Assembly (NCBI GenBank): GCA_964019425.1
Contig: OZ025784.1
Coordinates: 248,001-312,000 of the forward strand
Source: Flectonema sp. DT1601
Taxonomy: Eukaryota; Euglenozoa; Diplonemea; Diplonemida; Diplonemidae
DNA length: 64,000 nt
Reading direction: 5' to 3'
Positions 32,683 to 43,170 of this stretch are shown here, piece after piece. Position numbers and translations under genes: made by a program. The notes below the pieces were generated by a model. The model saw nothing but the letters and a program-made list of their open reading frames with translations, was not told the DNA's origin and did no database searches. The first letter of the stretch is position 1; each line of letters begins with the position of its first letter.

Positions 32683-33990
32683 ATGACGGATTATAAAGTG
32701 AAGGATATGAGTCTCGCGAACTTCGGTCGCAAGGAGATCGAACTCTCAGAGAATGAGATGCCAGGACTGATGGAGCTGAGATCTGAATATGGGGAGTCGA
32801 AACCATTAAAAGGATCAAGAATCGCAGGATGCCTTCACATGACTATTCAGACAGCTGTTCTTATTGAAACCCTCACCGCTTTGGGTGCTGAAGTACGTTG
32901 GGCGTCTTGCAACATCTTCTCCACACAGGACCACGCCGCCGCCGCCATCGCCGAACGCGGCGTTGCTGTCTTCGCATGGAAAGCTCAAACAGAGGAAGAA
33001 TACAGATGGTGCATAGAAATGACCCTAAAGGGATTCAAAGACGGACTCGAACCCAACATGCTTCTGGACGATGGCGGTGACCTTACCACAATGGTTATTG
33101 ACAAGTACCCGGAATTAGCTAAGAAGATAATTGGAGTTTCTGAAGAGACTACGACTGGTGTGATGACGTTGAATAAAAGATGCAGAGCAGGGACTCTACC
33201 ATTCCCTGCAATTAATATAAATGACAGCGTCACTAAGTCAAAGTTTGACAACTTATACGGATGCAGAGAGTCGTTAGTTGACGGGATCAAGAGAGCAACA
33301 GACGTAATGATTGCAGGAAAGACCTGTCTCGTAACTGGATTCGGAGATGTTGGAAAGGGATGCGCCTCAGCTTTGAGAAACTTTGGAGCTCGAGTGATAG
33401 TAACAGAGATTGATCCAATAAATGCTTTACAAGCATTGATGGAAGGCTATCAAGTTTCGACTATTGAAGATGTCGTTGAGTCTGTTCATATATTTGTTAC
33501 TACTACGGGCACTGATGATGTCCTAACTGGAGATCACTTCCCACATATGATGGATGACGCTATCGTTTGTAACATCGCTCATTTTGATACTGAAATTCAA
33601 GTTGATTGGTTGAATAAAAATTGTAAACAAAAAATTGAAATAAAACCACAAGTTGACAGATATACGATGTCATCGGGAAGACATATTCTGGTCTTGGCTG
33701 AGGCTCGAACTGTTAATTTGGGATGCGCGACAGGTCATCCTTCATTCGTTATGTCTGCATCTTTTACTAATCAAGTCCTCGCTCAGATAGAATTGTTTAC
33801 GAAGTCAGACAGTTATCCAATTGGTATTCAGAAGGAAGTCTTTCTCCTTCCAAAGGAATTAGATGAAAAGGTCGCTGCTGCGCATCTCCCAAAACTTGGT
33901 GCGAAACTGACGAAATTAACTGCTAAACAAGCTGAGTACATTGGTGTGAGCGTCACAGGTCCATTTAAGCCTTCCCATTACAGATACTAA
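32683..33990 (+). CDS. Adenosylhomocysteinase (S-adenosyl-L-homocysteine hydrolase)
   Basis: 435 aa, cytosolic, NAD+-dependent enzyme splitting S-adenosylhomocysteine into adenosine and homocysteine, which keeps methyltransferases free of product inhibition. All the usual landmarks are present: H52 in CLHMT, FSTQDH (79-84), D130 in LLDDGGD, E155 in EETTTG, N180/K185/D189 in the [11 protein letters not shown] stretch, the NAD-binding GFGDVGKG (219-226), H300 in NIAHFD and the C-terminal KPSHYRY. The length suits animal, fungal and kinetoplastid enzymes; the plant/bacterial-type insertion of about 40 residues is absent. NIGH, common in the family, is NIAH here. The ATG at 32683 was chosen because [12 protein letters not shown] matches family N-termini; the frame upstream reads through a T-rich region ending in the acceptor TTCATTCAG. 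A broken copy of its 5' end lies just before it. Confidence 0.96.
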   Translation: MTDYKVKDMSLANFGRKEIELSENEMPGLMELRSEYGESKPLKGSRIAGCLHMTIQTAVLIETLTALGAEVRWASCNIFSTQDHAAAAIAERGVAVFAWKAQTEEEYRWCIEMTLKGFKDGLEPNMLLDDGGDLTTMVIDKYPELAKKIIGVSEETTTGVMTLNKRCRAGTLPFPAININDSVTKSKFDNLYGCRESLVDGIKRATDVMIAGKTCLVTGFGDVGKGCASALRNFGARVIVTEIDPINALQALMEGYQVSTIEDVVESVHIFVTTTGTDDVLTGDHFPHMMDDAIVCNIAHFDTEIQVDWLNKNCKQKIEIKPQVDRYTMSSGRHILVLAEARTVNLGCATGHPSFVMSASFTNQVLAQIELFTKSDSYPIGIQKEVFLLPKELDEKVAAAHLPKLGAKLTKLTAKQAEYIGVSVTGPFKPSHYRY

Positions 33991-34371
33991 TCGTATTGAA
34001 ACTAAACTTCTTCTTCATGTTACCGATCGATGGTTCAAAAAAGTGTTGTTTCCCTTTTTCTTTTTTTTTTTTTTTTTTTTTTTTTTGTGAACCAAACAAA
34101 ACCATCTTCTTACTCGATTTCGTGTTTTTTAATAAAAAAGCAAAAAAAAAAAAGAAAATTCAGCTGCAATCACAGAAAGGGAGTTTTGAAATCGTCGTTT
34201 CTCTGCTGCTTTGATTTTTAATTATATTTACAGTTGAAGGGAAAATGGAAACAGAATGGAGGGGGAGGAGGGAGGTGTTGGTTATTCCATACTTTTTCGT
34301 AACTTTTTAAGGGGTTGAAGTATTTTTAATCTTTTCTCTTCACAGTTATAAAAGAAAACAGTTTCAGGATA
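33991..34371. other. Intergenic spacer
   Basis: Poly-T and poly-A tracts, then a purine-rich segment and the likely acceptor TTTTCTCTTCACAG, 26 nt before the next ATG. No gene seen. Confidence 0.5.
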
Positions 34372-35307
34372 ATGGGTTTTTTTGGTAGTTCGAAAAAGGC
34401 ACCTGCACCATCTGCTCCTCCAGCATCGAGAGCGTACCCAGCTGGAGGTGGTTATCCTCCTGTTCCAGCTCAGGCTTCAGGGTATCCACCAGTTCCAGCA
34501 CAGGCATCTGGGTATCCAGCACCGGTACAGGGTGGGTACCCACCTGCTGCTGCGGGAGGTTATCCTATCCAGCAACCAGGTCAGGGTGGTGGTGGTTATC
34601 CTCCACAGCAAGCTCCGATGGGTAATGCTGGTAGTTATCCTCCTGTGGCAGCTCAGGGATATCCGGGTCAGTTGCCCGCATTCTTTAATAGTATGAGATA
34701 CCATACAGAACGAGATTATGTTGTTATTGTTGATAAGTCGGGTTCGATGAATGCGAAAGACAGATGTTCAAAAACTGGAGCGACAAGACGACGATGGGAC
34801 AATGCTCGCAATGCTATCGAAGCAGTCGTGGCAAAGGCGTGTGAGCACGACGAGGATGGGATCACTCTCTTTTTATTTTCAGGTGATTTCGTTAAGTTCG
34901 ACAACGTAGATTCACCAAATCGAGTAATTGATATTTTCTCTCAAAATGGTCCAAAAGGAAGTACTAACTTGACTGGAGTGCTACACGCTGCTTTCACAGA
35001 TCATTTTAAAAAAGTTTCACAAAATGATAAAAAACCAACAACGATACTTGTAATCACTGACGGTCAACCTAATGACGAAGCCTCAGTAATAACAACTATC
35101 CAAAACGCCTCTAATGCCATAGCGAGAGATGAAGACCTGTCAATAACATTCATCCAAATAGGTGACGATCCTTATGCTGAAAAATTTCTAAAAAGACTTG
35201 ACGATGAACTCGATTGTAAATTCGACATAGTTGACACCCTAAAAGACGATCTCCTTCAAAGAGGACTTTCTTTTGAAGAATTAATTAGATTGTCTGTCAC
35301 TGATTAG
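34372..35307 (+). CDS. VWA-domain protein with Tyr-Pro-Pro-rich N-terminus
   Basis: 311 aa. Residues 20-100 are a low-complexity tail with repeated GYPP/GYPA motifs, as in proteins that bind membranes or WW domains. Residues 115-300 form a von Willebrand factor A domain with a complete metal-ion-dependent adhesion site: D121-x-S-G-S125, T198 (STNLTG) and D230 (VITDGQ). The start MGFFGSSKK fits an N-myristoylation signal (Gly2, Ser6, Lys8/9), so the protein is probably anchored on the cytosolic face of a membrane. Intracellular VWA proteins of this type (copine-like, but without C2 domains here) usually scaffold protein complexes. Partner and process are unknown. Confidence 0.85.
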   Translation: MGFFGSSKKAPAPSAPPASRAYPAGGGYPPVPAQASGYPPVPAQASGYPAPVQGGYPPAAAGGYPIQQPGQGGGGYPPQQAPMGNAGSYPPVAAQGYPGQLPAFFNSMRYHTERDYVVIVDKSGSMNAKDRCSKTGATRRRWDNARNAIEAVVAKACEHDEDGITLFLFSGDFVKFDNVDSPNRVIDIFSQNGPKGSTNLTGVLHAAFTDHFKKVSQNDKKPTTILVITDGQPNDEASVITTIQNASNAIARDEDLSITFIQIGDDPYAEKFLKRLDDELDCKFDIVDTLKDDLLQRGLSFEELIRLSVTD

Positions 35308-35947
35308 TTCTATTTTTGAGTAATCTATTTTTTTTTGAAAAAATTTTTTTTTTCATATCTTGGGAATAAGGATGACCCCCTAACCACTCCCTTATACCGC
35401 CCTTGAAGTAGTTATGTGTTATAATTCTTGTTTGGATGTTTTTTATATATTGATTACCTAACAATCTTTTATGAAAAAAAAAAACACAGAAAAAAAAAAA
35501 AAAAAATCAGAGTCTGAATGCGTTTGTTTACTTTATTTTGGACTTATGAAAAAAAAAAAAAAAAAAAAAAAAAAACAGTAGTATTTTTTTTTGTATCTTG
35601 AATGAATTTTTTTAAAAAAAAAGAAAAAAGTTTTTTTTTCTCTCATTTGCATTCGCCCACTTCTATTTCCAATGATATGAAGTAGAGAGAGGATTATTAA
35701 TTGATGTCCTGCCGACTGATTTGAATCGATTTTTTCCCTTTCCTTTCTTTGTTTGTCTTGCTGCTTAATGTTATTTATTACGTGACTGTCGTTAACATGT
35801 TCCATAAAAAACAACAGGGAAAAAAAATAAAATAAAATGGGATGAGGCATTCCCTCCTAATGTCATTGGCATTACGGTATTATGAATTATATATTTCTTC
35901 AACAGCTTTTTCTTATCAAAAAAAAAAAAAAAAACTTTAATAACAAA
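35308..35947. other. Intergenic spacer
   Basis: Homopolymer-rich 3' UTR and spacer. TATTTCTTCAACAG (ending near 35903) is a likely acceptor about 45 nt before the next ATG. Minus-strand frames here are driven by poly-A and rejected. Confidence 0.5.
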
Positions 35948-36511
35948 ATGCCTGAGGACAATGACTACAACAAAATCACAAAGGCCACTTCAAGCACTGC
36001 TATATCAACGAATTCCAGTAAGGTTCGAGTTACAAGTGACCAGCAAGTAATGAATCGACGTCCATTTGGACATGTTTTGAAGCATTCCGTATATTTTTTG
36101 GGACTGTGGTTGTATATGTTATTGGCAGTCTGCATACCTTACGGAAAGAACGCTGAATACGTATCTGATCAGCTCCACACTTCAGCTTACTACATGATAT
36201 CATCAGGTTCTGGTGTCTTGCAGGGATGTTCTTTGTTCTTTGTAATCCACGGTTGTATCGGACCTCACAGAGGAAAAATACTCGGATACATGTTCATCGC
36301 AATGTACCTCTTAGGTGGTATTCTGTTGATCATAGGTCGTGGTATCGCAACAAGTTTCTTCTGGAGTTGCAAAAGCGATCATAAATGTAAATATGATGGT
36401 AGTGAAGCTGCATTCAGAACTATGAGTATCGGATTTTTATGTGGAGAAGTGAGTTTTACGGTGATGGGAATGTTGCTGGCTCTTCCAGACTATGGACTTA
36501 TGCATTATTAA
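35948..36511 (+). CDS. Four-helix membrane protein of unknown function
   Basis: 187 aa. I start at the ATG 35948 (MPEDNDYNK); a start 66 bp upstream would add only a poly-Lys stretch coded by the poly-A leader. A hydrophilic N-terminus of about 46 residues is followed by four predicted membrane helices (about 47-65, 82-104, 111-130 and 157-179) and a short tail ending GLMHY. The loop between helices 3 and 4 has two Cys (141, 147) that could form a disulfide. The layout resembles MARVEL/tetraspan proteins of vesicles, but no signature confirms a family. The N-terminus is rich in Ser/Thr and probably cytosolic. Confidence 0.8.
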   Translation: MPEDNDYNKITKATSSTAISTNSSKVRVTSDQQVMNRRPFGHVLKHSVYFLGLWLYMLLAVCIPYGKNAEYVSDQLHTSAYYMISSGSGVLQGCSLFFVIHGCIGPHRGKILGYMFIAMYLLGGILLIIGRGIATSFFWSCKSDHKCKYDGSEAAFRTMSIGFLCGEVSFTVMGMLLALPDYGLMHY

Positions 36512-36531
36512 TTGGTTCTTTTTAAATTTTT

Positions 36532-36565
<34 letters not shown>

Positions 36566-39500
36566 AATTATTTTTAGATAACGTAGAAAAGGGCACTGAA
36601 AAAAAAAAAAAAGAAAACGCACATTAAGAATATGATGTTGGGACCCTTAGCACAATATTTTTTATCTAACTCTCACTGTTGGTTCTTGTGAAGCACAGGT
36701 TATCTATGCTTATGTTTGTCTCCTTTCTTCCTTTGAAGTACTTTTTTTTTTTTTTTTTTTTTTTTCATCTTATTTCCTTTGTACGTGAAAGAGGAGATCA
36801 CAAAACCACGTGAACTTGAATAGTTAAATAATCAACCAAAAATATATCGTTGAAACAAAAAAAACATAGGGGGGAATCCTGACTGGAGTCACTTTCTGTG
36901 TCTCATCTTCCTACAAAAGATGTCTTTTGTTTCATTTGCACTTGAGTTTAGAATTTTTTTTTTTTCCCTTACAAAAAAAAAAAAAAAAAAAAAATCGAAA
37001 ATAGAAAATAGAAAAAAAATACATAATAGACAATTTTGGTTAAAAAAAATATTTTTCTTGATTAAAAAAAAAAATAAAATTTAGAAAAAATTTCATCACC
37101 AATAACAACAAATAACATTTGATAACTGAAAAAGAGCCCTATCGGAGATTTCTTCAACAGTTTGCTCGTACTTTCTTTTTTACGATTTCAATTTAATTCT
37201 TCATTACCCTGGTCCTTACACAATCCAACATAATGGTATTGTTTGGTTAAATTTTAAGGAACCATGTTCGCTGCATGATTCATTCGCCCCCTTTTTTTTT
37301 TTTTTAAAAAACAACGTTTATATTGTTCTTAAAAGGTAACTATGGCATCGCTTGAATTTTGAAAGGTGTTATAAAAAAAAACTAGTGTTTTCGGTTATGG
37401 TGAACGATTTTTTTTTTTTTTTTTCCCCTTTTTTTTTCTTTTTGCTGAACAGGTTTTTAGCGTCCAAAAAAAAAAAAAAACAAGAAAAGACTACAGACTG
37501 GGCTGTGACGGTTATATTTGATATGGCATTTCGAAACTCTTGCTGTTCTTTTTGTGTGTATTCTTTTGTGTTTTTTGGGTAATTTCGGATACTTATGTTT
37601 GCCCTGGGTTTCGCAATCTCTGTGGTGTAGAAGTAGGGAAAAAAAAGAACGAACAAAAAAAAAAAAAAAAAAAGAATACGATACAACAAATCGTTTATAC
37701 TCTCGTTCTTCGAAGAGTTGTTGTAGCCTTGCCATTGGCCACCGTGATATGATGTGCTGTGCGTTCTTGTTTCCTCTCTCTCAAATTTCATATTTTCATA
37801 TTTTCATATTTTCATTTTTTTTTTTTTTTTTGCGGTTCGGTTTTCAACGTCTGCTCAGAATAAAAAAAAAGTAACCTTATCTCTTGCTCTTCTACTGTCT
37901 TTTTTTCGCGGACACCTCTCTCTCTCTCTCTCTCTCTTTCCCGTTGTTCCCTTTGTAGGAAGACTCTGGTTTTGGTGTTACTTTTTACCATAACTCTGAA
38001 CTTACTCTCTGTTTGTGGGAAAAAATAATAATAATATTTATATACAGTATTCTTATTCTATTGTGAGTGTTTCGACGCTTTCTTGATTTTTTTTTTTTGA
38101 ATTGCAATAACAATTAAAAACAAAAAAAAAAACATTCCTTCATAAAGGGAAAAAAAAAAAAAATACGAAAAAAATCATGATTGCAGGCATTCTACATCCT
38201 TTTTCCAGCCGCCTTCGGCACGCGTAAGAGCGAGTCAATAACAGGAGGTTTAGAAGTGGTACCAAAATCACTGTCAGTCGTCGTCTTTCAATTTTTTCGA
38301 TTTCAATATTTGTTTTTTCCAATCTGACTATGTTAGTATTATATTTTTGTTTGAATATTCGACGCATCCGATTTCTTTCGAATTTTTCGATGAAATATAC
38401 ATAATTCGTAGTTTTTAAAAAAAAAAAAAAAAAAAAAAAGTTAGTTCAGATTGCAGACAGGATCCTGTCGCGGTTTTCAAATCTAAATAATTTCTTCTCC
38501 GACGAAAAAAGAAAAATGGTCGCACTACTTGCAGGTACAGCTAAAAGCGTTCCCCTTTTTTAGCAACGATCATCTGTTCTATCTATCGGTTTGTTGTTAT
38601 ATTTCTGTTGTTTTTTTTCCATACATCTTTCTGCTCCCTCCATCAGTTGGCACGCATGTAGTGTTTATGTTTGCTGTGCGACATTTAAAAAAAAAGGCCA
38701 AAACAACACAAATAGTTTTCAGAACAGAGGTGTTTTATCAGAAAATTCCATGACTGTAAACCGTCCAGTTCGAACCTGGGTGGGGATGTGAGCACGGTAT
38801 AAGCCATGTTCGCATCTCGATGCGTCCCATTTTTTAATTTTGTAATAAACGCCCCTCTCCATTCTGAAACTATTTTGTGTAGTAAATGCCTTAGTTTGTT
38901 TGCCAAAAAAAAAAATTAAAAAAATTAATAATTAACAATTTGGAAGATGATAAAAAACTTCATTCATGCTACCAATTGAAAACAAAATAATTTTTTTTTT
39001 TTTTTTTCCCCCCCCTTGAAATAACAAAAAAATATTGTAAAAAGAGTCCCAGATAAATAGATTTCACGTTATTTTTCGTGTGCTAATTAAGACATTGAAC
39101 TCAGTCTCTTTTCTTTGTTTTTTTTTTGTTTTTTTCTCCTCTGTTCATGTGGACATAACTACCTTAATTTATTTAAAGTGAGTGCTCCGCTAGTAGTGTG
39201 CTACGAACTAGCAATTGTTGCTAACAACCTTTTTTTTATGAAGATTGTTTATTTCTTGACGAGACTATAGGCGAAACCTACACTCTGCCGTATTACATTA
39301 TACCTCTGGTTTTGGTTTCTCAGGGCTCACGATTAATTCAAAATTGAATAACTCGATTCCATACTGCAATGAATGACAACACGGAAAAAGAGACATGTAT
39401 GCAAATAAGTTAGAAACATTTATTATAATGTAGAGCATGTACGTCAATTGCAGAGTGTTAGCCTGTATTAACATTTTAGTCACTTGTGTCATGAGTTTTT

Positions 39501-41326
39501 TAATTTTATTATTGAGTTCTAATACAATACAAGAGATTTATATTCGTATGAACCTAATCAAACAGTCTTTCCCTGTTCATTCTTCTGTTCAATTTATTCC
39601 TTTATGTATTTTCAACCTTAGACAACAATCGGAAAACTGACTATGACATACTGTGTTGAGGACGCCCCCAGTCAGCCTAAGCTGTACCACAACAGTACTA
39701 AATAAGATTGGGGTGCTGTCCCTCATGGCTTTCTCTTATCGTATCAGCAATGCACGGTATGTCAATGTGGTGAACTTTCTTGTCTATATCCATTCGCATC
39801 ACCTTTTTATTTTTTGCTTCGACATCGTCGGAGAAGAAAAAAAAAAACTATTTAGATGAAGAGCCGTTTATTTTTGTTTTGTTAAAAAAAAAAAATTTTT
39901 AGAAATCAAAATTTTTTTTTCTCCCTGTAAAAGGCTAAGTTAAGCATCACCATAGTCACTGTATCCTTAACCGATGTTAAACCATCGCTATGTTAACGTG
40001 ATACAAAACAGTTGTATTTTACAAATTCAAACATTCAATCCCCCTTTTCTCTGCTCCCTCCTAGGATACAAAAGATACATATTTTCCTCTTCCTTTTCTT
40101 TAATTATTACTATTATTATTATTATTTATTATTTTCTTTTTTGAAGTTATAAAAATCAAACCAACTGTAAAATTGGTCCTGACTATGATTTTTCTTTTTA
40201 TTTATAAAGCCGCTATCAGTTTCCTTAATATTATTGCTCTCTTCTTTACATCCCTTCTTTGCTTATGGGAGAGAACCGATCCAAGTTGTAAGGAATTGGT
40301 GTCACTGTCATGAGGGAAAGAAGAAGAAGAGGAAGACGAAATAATTTCCTTTCATTTCGCAGTATTTTGTTTCAATAGGATTTTTTTTTTTTTGCATCCA
40401 CACTTTTTGTATGGTAGGAAATATGATTGACCCGATAGATCACAGTTCACAATTCCGTTCTCCGTTTTGCCCTCCGTGTTTTTCTCCCTTTTCCTTTTCC
40501 CTAGTTGCGTCGCTGAAACTAAACCAAACCAACTTCTTACTTTTAGGTTAAATCGGTCTCAGCGACTGCGAAAAAGCAAAAAAAAAAAAAAAAAAATTGG
40601 TGGAAAAATTCTTTAACCCCATTATACTTCACCCCTCAGGAATTACCGAACAAGATCAAGGCTCAATCATATTTTTTTTTTTTTTTTTTTTTTGTGTATC
40701 CATCCCTATTGTGTTAAAAAAAAAAATTGGTGGAAACTATAAAACGATATTCTCCGGATTCATTTTAATCACCTAACTCTGATAGACTACTATTTTTTTT
40801 TTCTCTCTCTGGTCTTTTTTTTTATTATTTTTTTTCATCAGAGCAAAGGACATAACGGGCGAGCGAGAAAAAGAAAATGAAAGAACAGCAGCTTGCCTTG
40901 TTGTCTTTTTGTTCATAAAAAAAACTTGATCTTTTTTTTTGTGGGAGGGGGGGGAAAAAAAAATATACGAAGAAACAAAAAAAACAACAACAACAACAAC
41001 AACACATACCTAACAGATCTTACCAACGTGTGTTACCTTCGAGTGTTGTTTATCTTTTTGCTGCAGTTTGCTTGTGAGAGGAAAATATTTTTTTGCTTCG
41101 AAGTGATTTTATTTTTTCTTTTTTCTGACGATAGTTGGATTCCATCTCGACAAAGGAGAGATTCTTATTTTTTTTTCCTCGTCAAAAACATTTTGAATAT
41201 TTTAAATAAAACAACAAGTATGATGAAACATCTGTTTTTTTTATTTTTTTTTTTTAAAAGTTTTTTAAATTTCAAAATTATTTAATCTGAATATAGGAAA
41301 CATTACAAAAAAAAAAAATAATAATA
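36512..41326. other. Long gene-poor spacer (4.8 kb)
   Basis: Dense poly-A/poly-T tracts with islands of ordinary sequence. I find no frame with coding character. Frames at 37350-38000 and 40825-41285 are built of F/K homopolymers. A conserved structured element lies at 39975-40044. B-box-like TTCGAAC near 38768 lacks the rest of a tRNA. Confidence 0.5.
39975..40044 (+). ncRNA. Candidate structured RNA element, copy 1
   Basis: About 70 nt nearly identical to 61167-61237. It folds as ATCGC-(10 nt)-GTGAT, then TTGTA-TTT-TACAA. The paired arms differ between copies (ATCGT with GCGAT in copy 2) in a way that keeps all pairs if G-U is allowed. The strand is uncertain. No protein frame crosses it in both copies. 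Confidence 0.45.
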
Positions 41327-42460
41327 ATGGGAGGCGATCAAAAACGAAAAAAACAAAAAAAATCATCTAAGAAAAGAGAACCACCAAAAATGTTTGATAG
41401 CAGACCTGATGATGATGAACTTAAATGGGTGTCCTCAACAAAAATTGAAGGGGAAGACGAGCAGTATAAATCACCACTCAGAGAAGGTCTGACAGTTGAT
41501 CAACAAACACAGTACTCAATATTACGTAGGAAGGGTGGTTGGTTAGAAGTAAGAGATGAAGTTGATAACGGAGTCTTCTATGTTGAAACTCAAACGATGA
41601 AGACGACTTGGAATGTAAACAACACTCCTTTTGAACCACCAAAGAAATCAATAAACGCATTGACAAAAACTCTACGAGAATGTAAAATGGATCGTTGGAA
41701 AATTTTACTTGGAGAGCAACCAGAAGCGACGTCGCCTCCGATAACTTCAAGACCGTATCCGACGTCACCTTTGACACCCATAACACCTCAGGGGATGATA
41801 AGTTCTTTTACGAAAGGTCAATCATTCAGACTCGGAATAGCGAATGGGCTTAGCTGTCCTTACACTGGAAACACCTATCCGTTCGAAGACTATCTCAGCC
41901 TCGCGAAAATAAGAAAAATTGAAGTAAAAAAACTACTAAAACACTACGGAGTCCCTGACGAATACGTCTACATCACTGAACCAGAAGTATCTTACTTAGA
42001 GAGACAACCTTACAATGAGATAAGCAGGACGTGTTTTAAGACGCTACTAACAAGTGCGTTGCGATGGGCGAGAGGGAATGACGGAGATCGGGCAGCGAAG
42101 ACTCTCGACAACAGACTTCAAAAGTTATTTTTAGAACTGAAATACGAAGCTGATTCACTTCATTCAAGTGTTAACACTTGTAGAGGATCACCTTTGAGAA
42201 CATTTGAGGGAAGTATAAAGAAATGTTTGAATTCTAATCCAATTATAACAATTGGAACTAAAGTTATCCCACATCCTGAAAATTGGAATTGGGGATCTCA
42301 AGAACATGGTCACTGCTATGGAACAGTTGTTGAGGTACACGTCCTCACTGGATGGGTTGAAATTAGATGGTCAGCGACGGGCATATTAGGAATGCACAAA
42401 TGGCCTGAAGAACTTCAATATTACACCGAACCTGGTAATCGGCTTTCTAAAAACGAATAG
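41327..42460 (+). CDS. WW plus MIB/HERC2-domain protein
   Basis: 377 aa, intronless. The basic N-terminus (KRKKQKKSSKKR) could be a nuclear signal. Residues 71-97 form a WW-type module (GWLEVRDEVDNGVFYVET…TTW), which binds Pro-rich peptides; the usual final Pro lies a few residues later than normal. Residues about 305-360 match the MIB/HERC2 domain (IGTKVIPHPENWNWGS…GTVVEV…GWVEIRWSATG), found in ubiquitin ligases of the Mind bomb and HERC2 type. No RING or HECT domain is present, so it would be an adaptor rather than a ligase. The middle region (170-300) is helical and unassigned. ATG is preceded by TCTGAATATAG, a possible acceptor. Confidence 0.8.
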   Translation: MGGDQKRKKQKKSSKKREPPKMFDSRPDDDELKWVSSTKIEGEDEQYKSPLREGLTVDQQTQYSILRRKGGWLEVRDEVDNGVFYVETQTMKTTWNVNNTPFEPPKKSINALTKTLRECKMDRWKILLGEQPEATSPPITSRPYPTSPLTPITPQGMISSFTKGQSFRLGIANGLSCPYTGNTYPFEDYLSLAKIRKIEVKKLLKHYGVPDEYVYITEPEVSYLERQPYNEISRTCFKTLLTSALRWARGNDGDRAAKTLDNRLQKLFLELKYEADSLHSSVNTCRGSPLRTFEGSIKKCLNSNPIITIGTKVIPHPENWNWGSQEHGHCYGTVVEVHVLTGWVEIRWSATGILGMHKWPEELQYYTEPGNRLSKNE

Positions 42461-43170
42461 TCACTTCAACACACGGTATGGTCGACCCGCAATAGGTCTC
42501 CTGAAAAGGATTGAAAATCTGTACGTGAAGTGATGTTGTCTGACAAATCTTACACAGCAAACATGCGCACCTTGTATCTTTCCGCGCAGCGCATTCTTTT
42601 TTATCTTCGCACTCGATAACCCACAACCTGTACCCTTAACTGATGTCAAGATGTCGTTTGCTTCGTTAGTGGGGTTCGATATATTTCTAATAAAACCCCA
42701 AAGGGGGTGAGACAAGATGAACAAAACAAACAAGTTCTTCCTTATGTTGTTTTTTATTTTTATTTTTATTTTTATTTTTTTTTTGTAGCTTCTGTTTTTT
42801 TTTTTTTTTTTTTTTTTTGTTTCGTCTTTTTATAGCTGCGTTGTTTTATAACAAAACTCACATTATATTCAAACCAAATGGTAACATAATTAACCATGTT
42901 GACGTGGTCTCTTTACTGAGGACAGACTCCTTACTTTCTTCACTGAGAGAACTGGTTAGAGTCGGCTATCAAAGTTCGATTTGATTCGGTTGTTGTTGTT
43001 GTTGTTTTTTTCTTTCTTATTTCGCTTCTTAAGAATTATTATTTATAAATATCACAAAGTTACCAACCACGCGATGAAATAGTCTTACCCGAGCAGCCGT
43101 GTAGTTGATGACTGGGGGAGTTGTTTATTAATTTATATTTCCCCTCTGATAGTATTCTTACCGAACTAAG
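42461..43170. other. Intergenic spacer
   Basis: The first 260 bp is of balanced composition and ends in AATAAAACCCCAAAGGGGG, probably 3' UTR with a polyadenylation signal. The rest is poly-T rich. Possible acceptors lie at CCTCTGATAG and at CGAACTAAG directly before the next ATG. No gene seen. Confidence 0.5.

Noticed and set aside
38740-38800. tRNA gene around a TTCGAAC B-box-like word
   Set aside because: A T-arm-like CCAG..CTGG is present, but no D-arm, anticodon arm or acceptor pairing is found on either strand.
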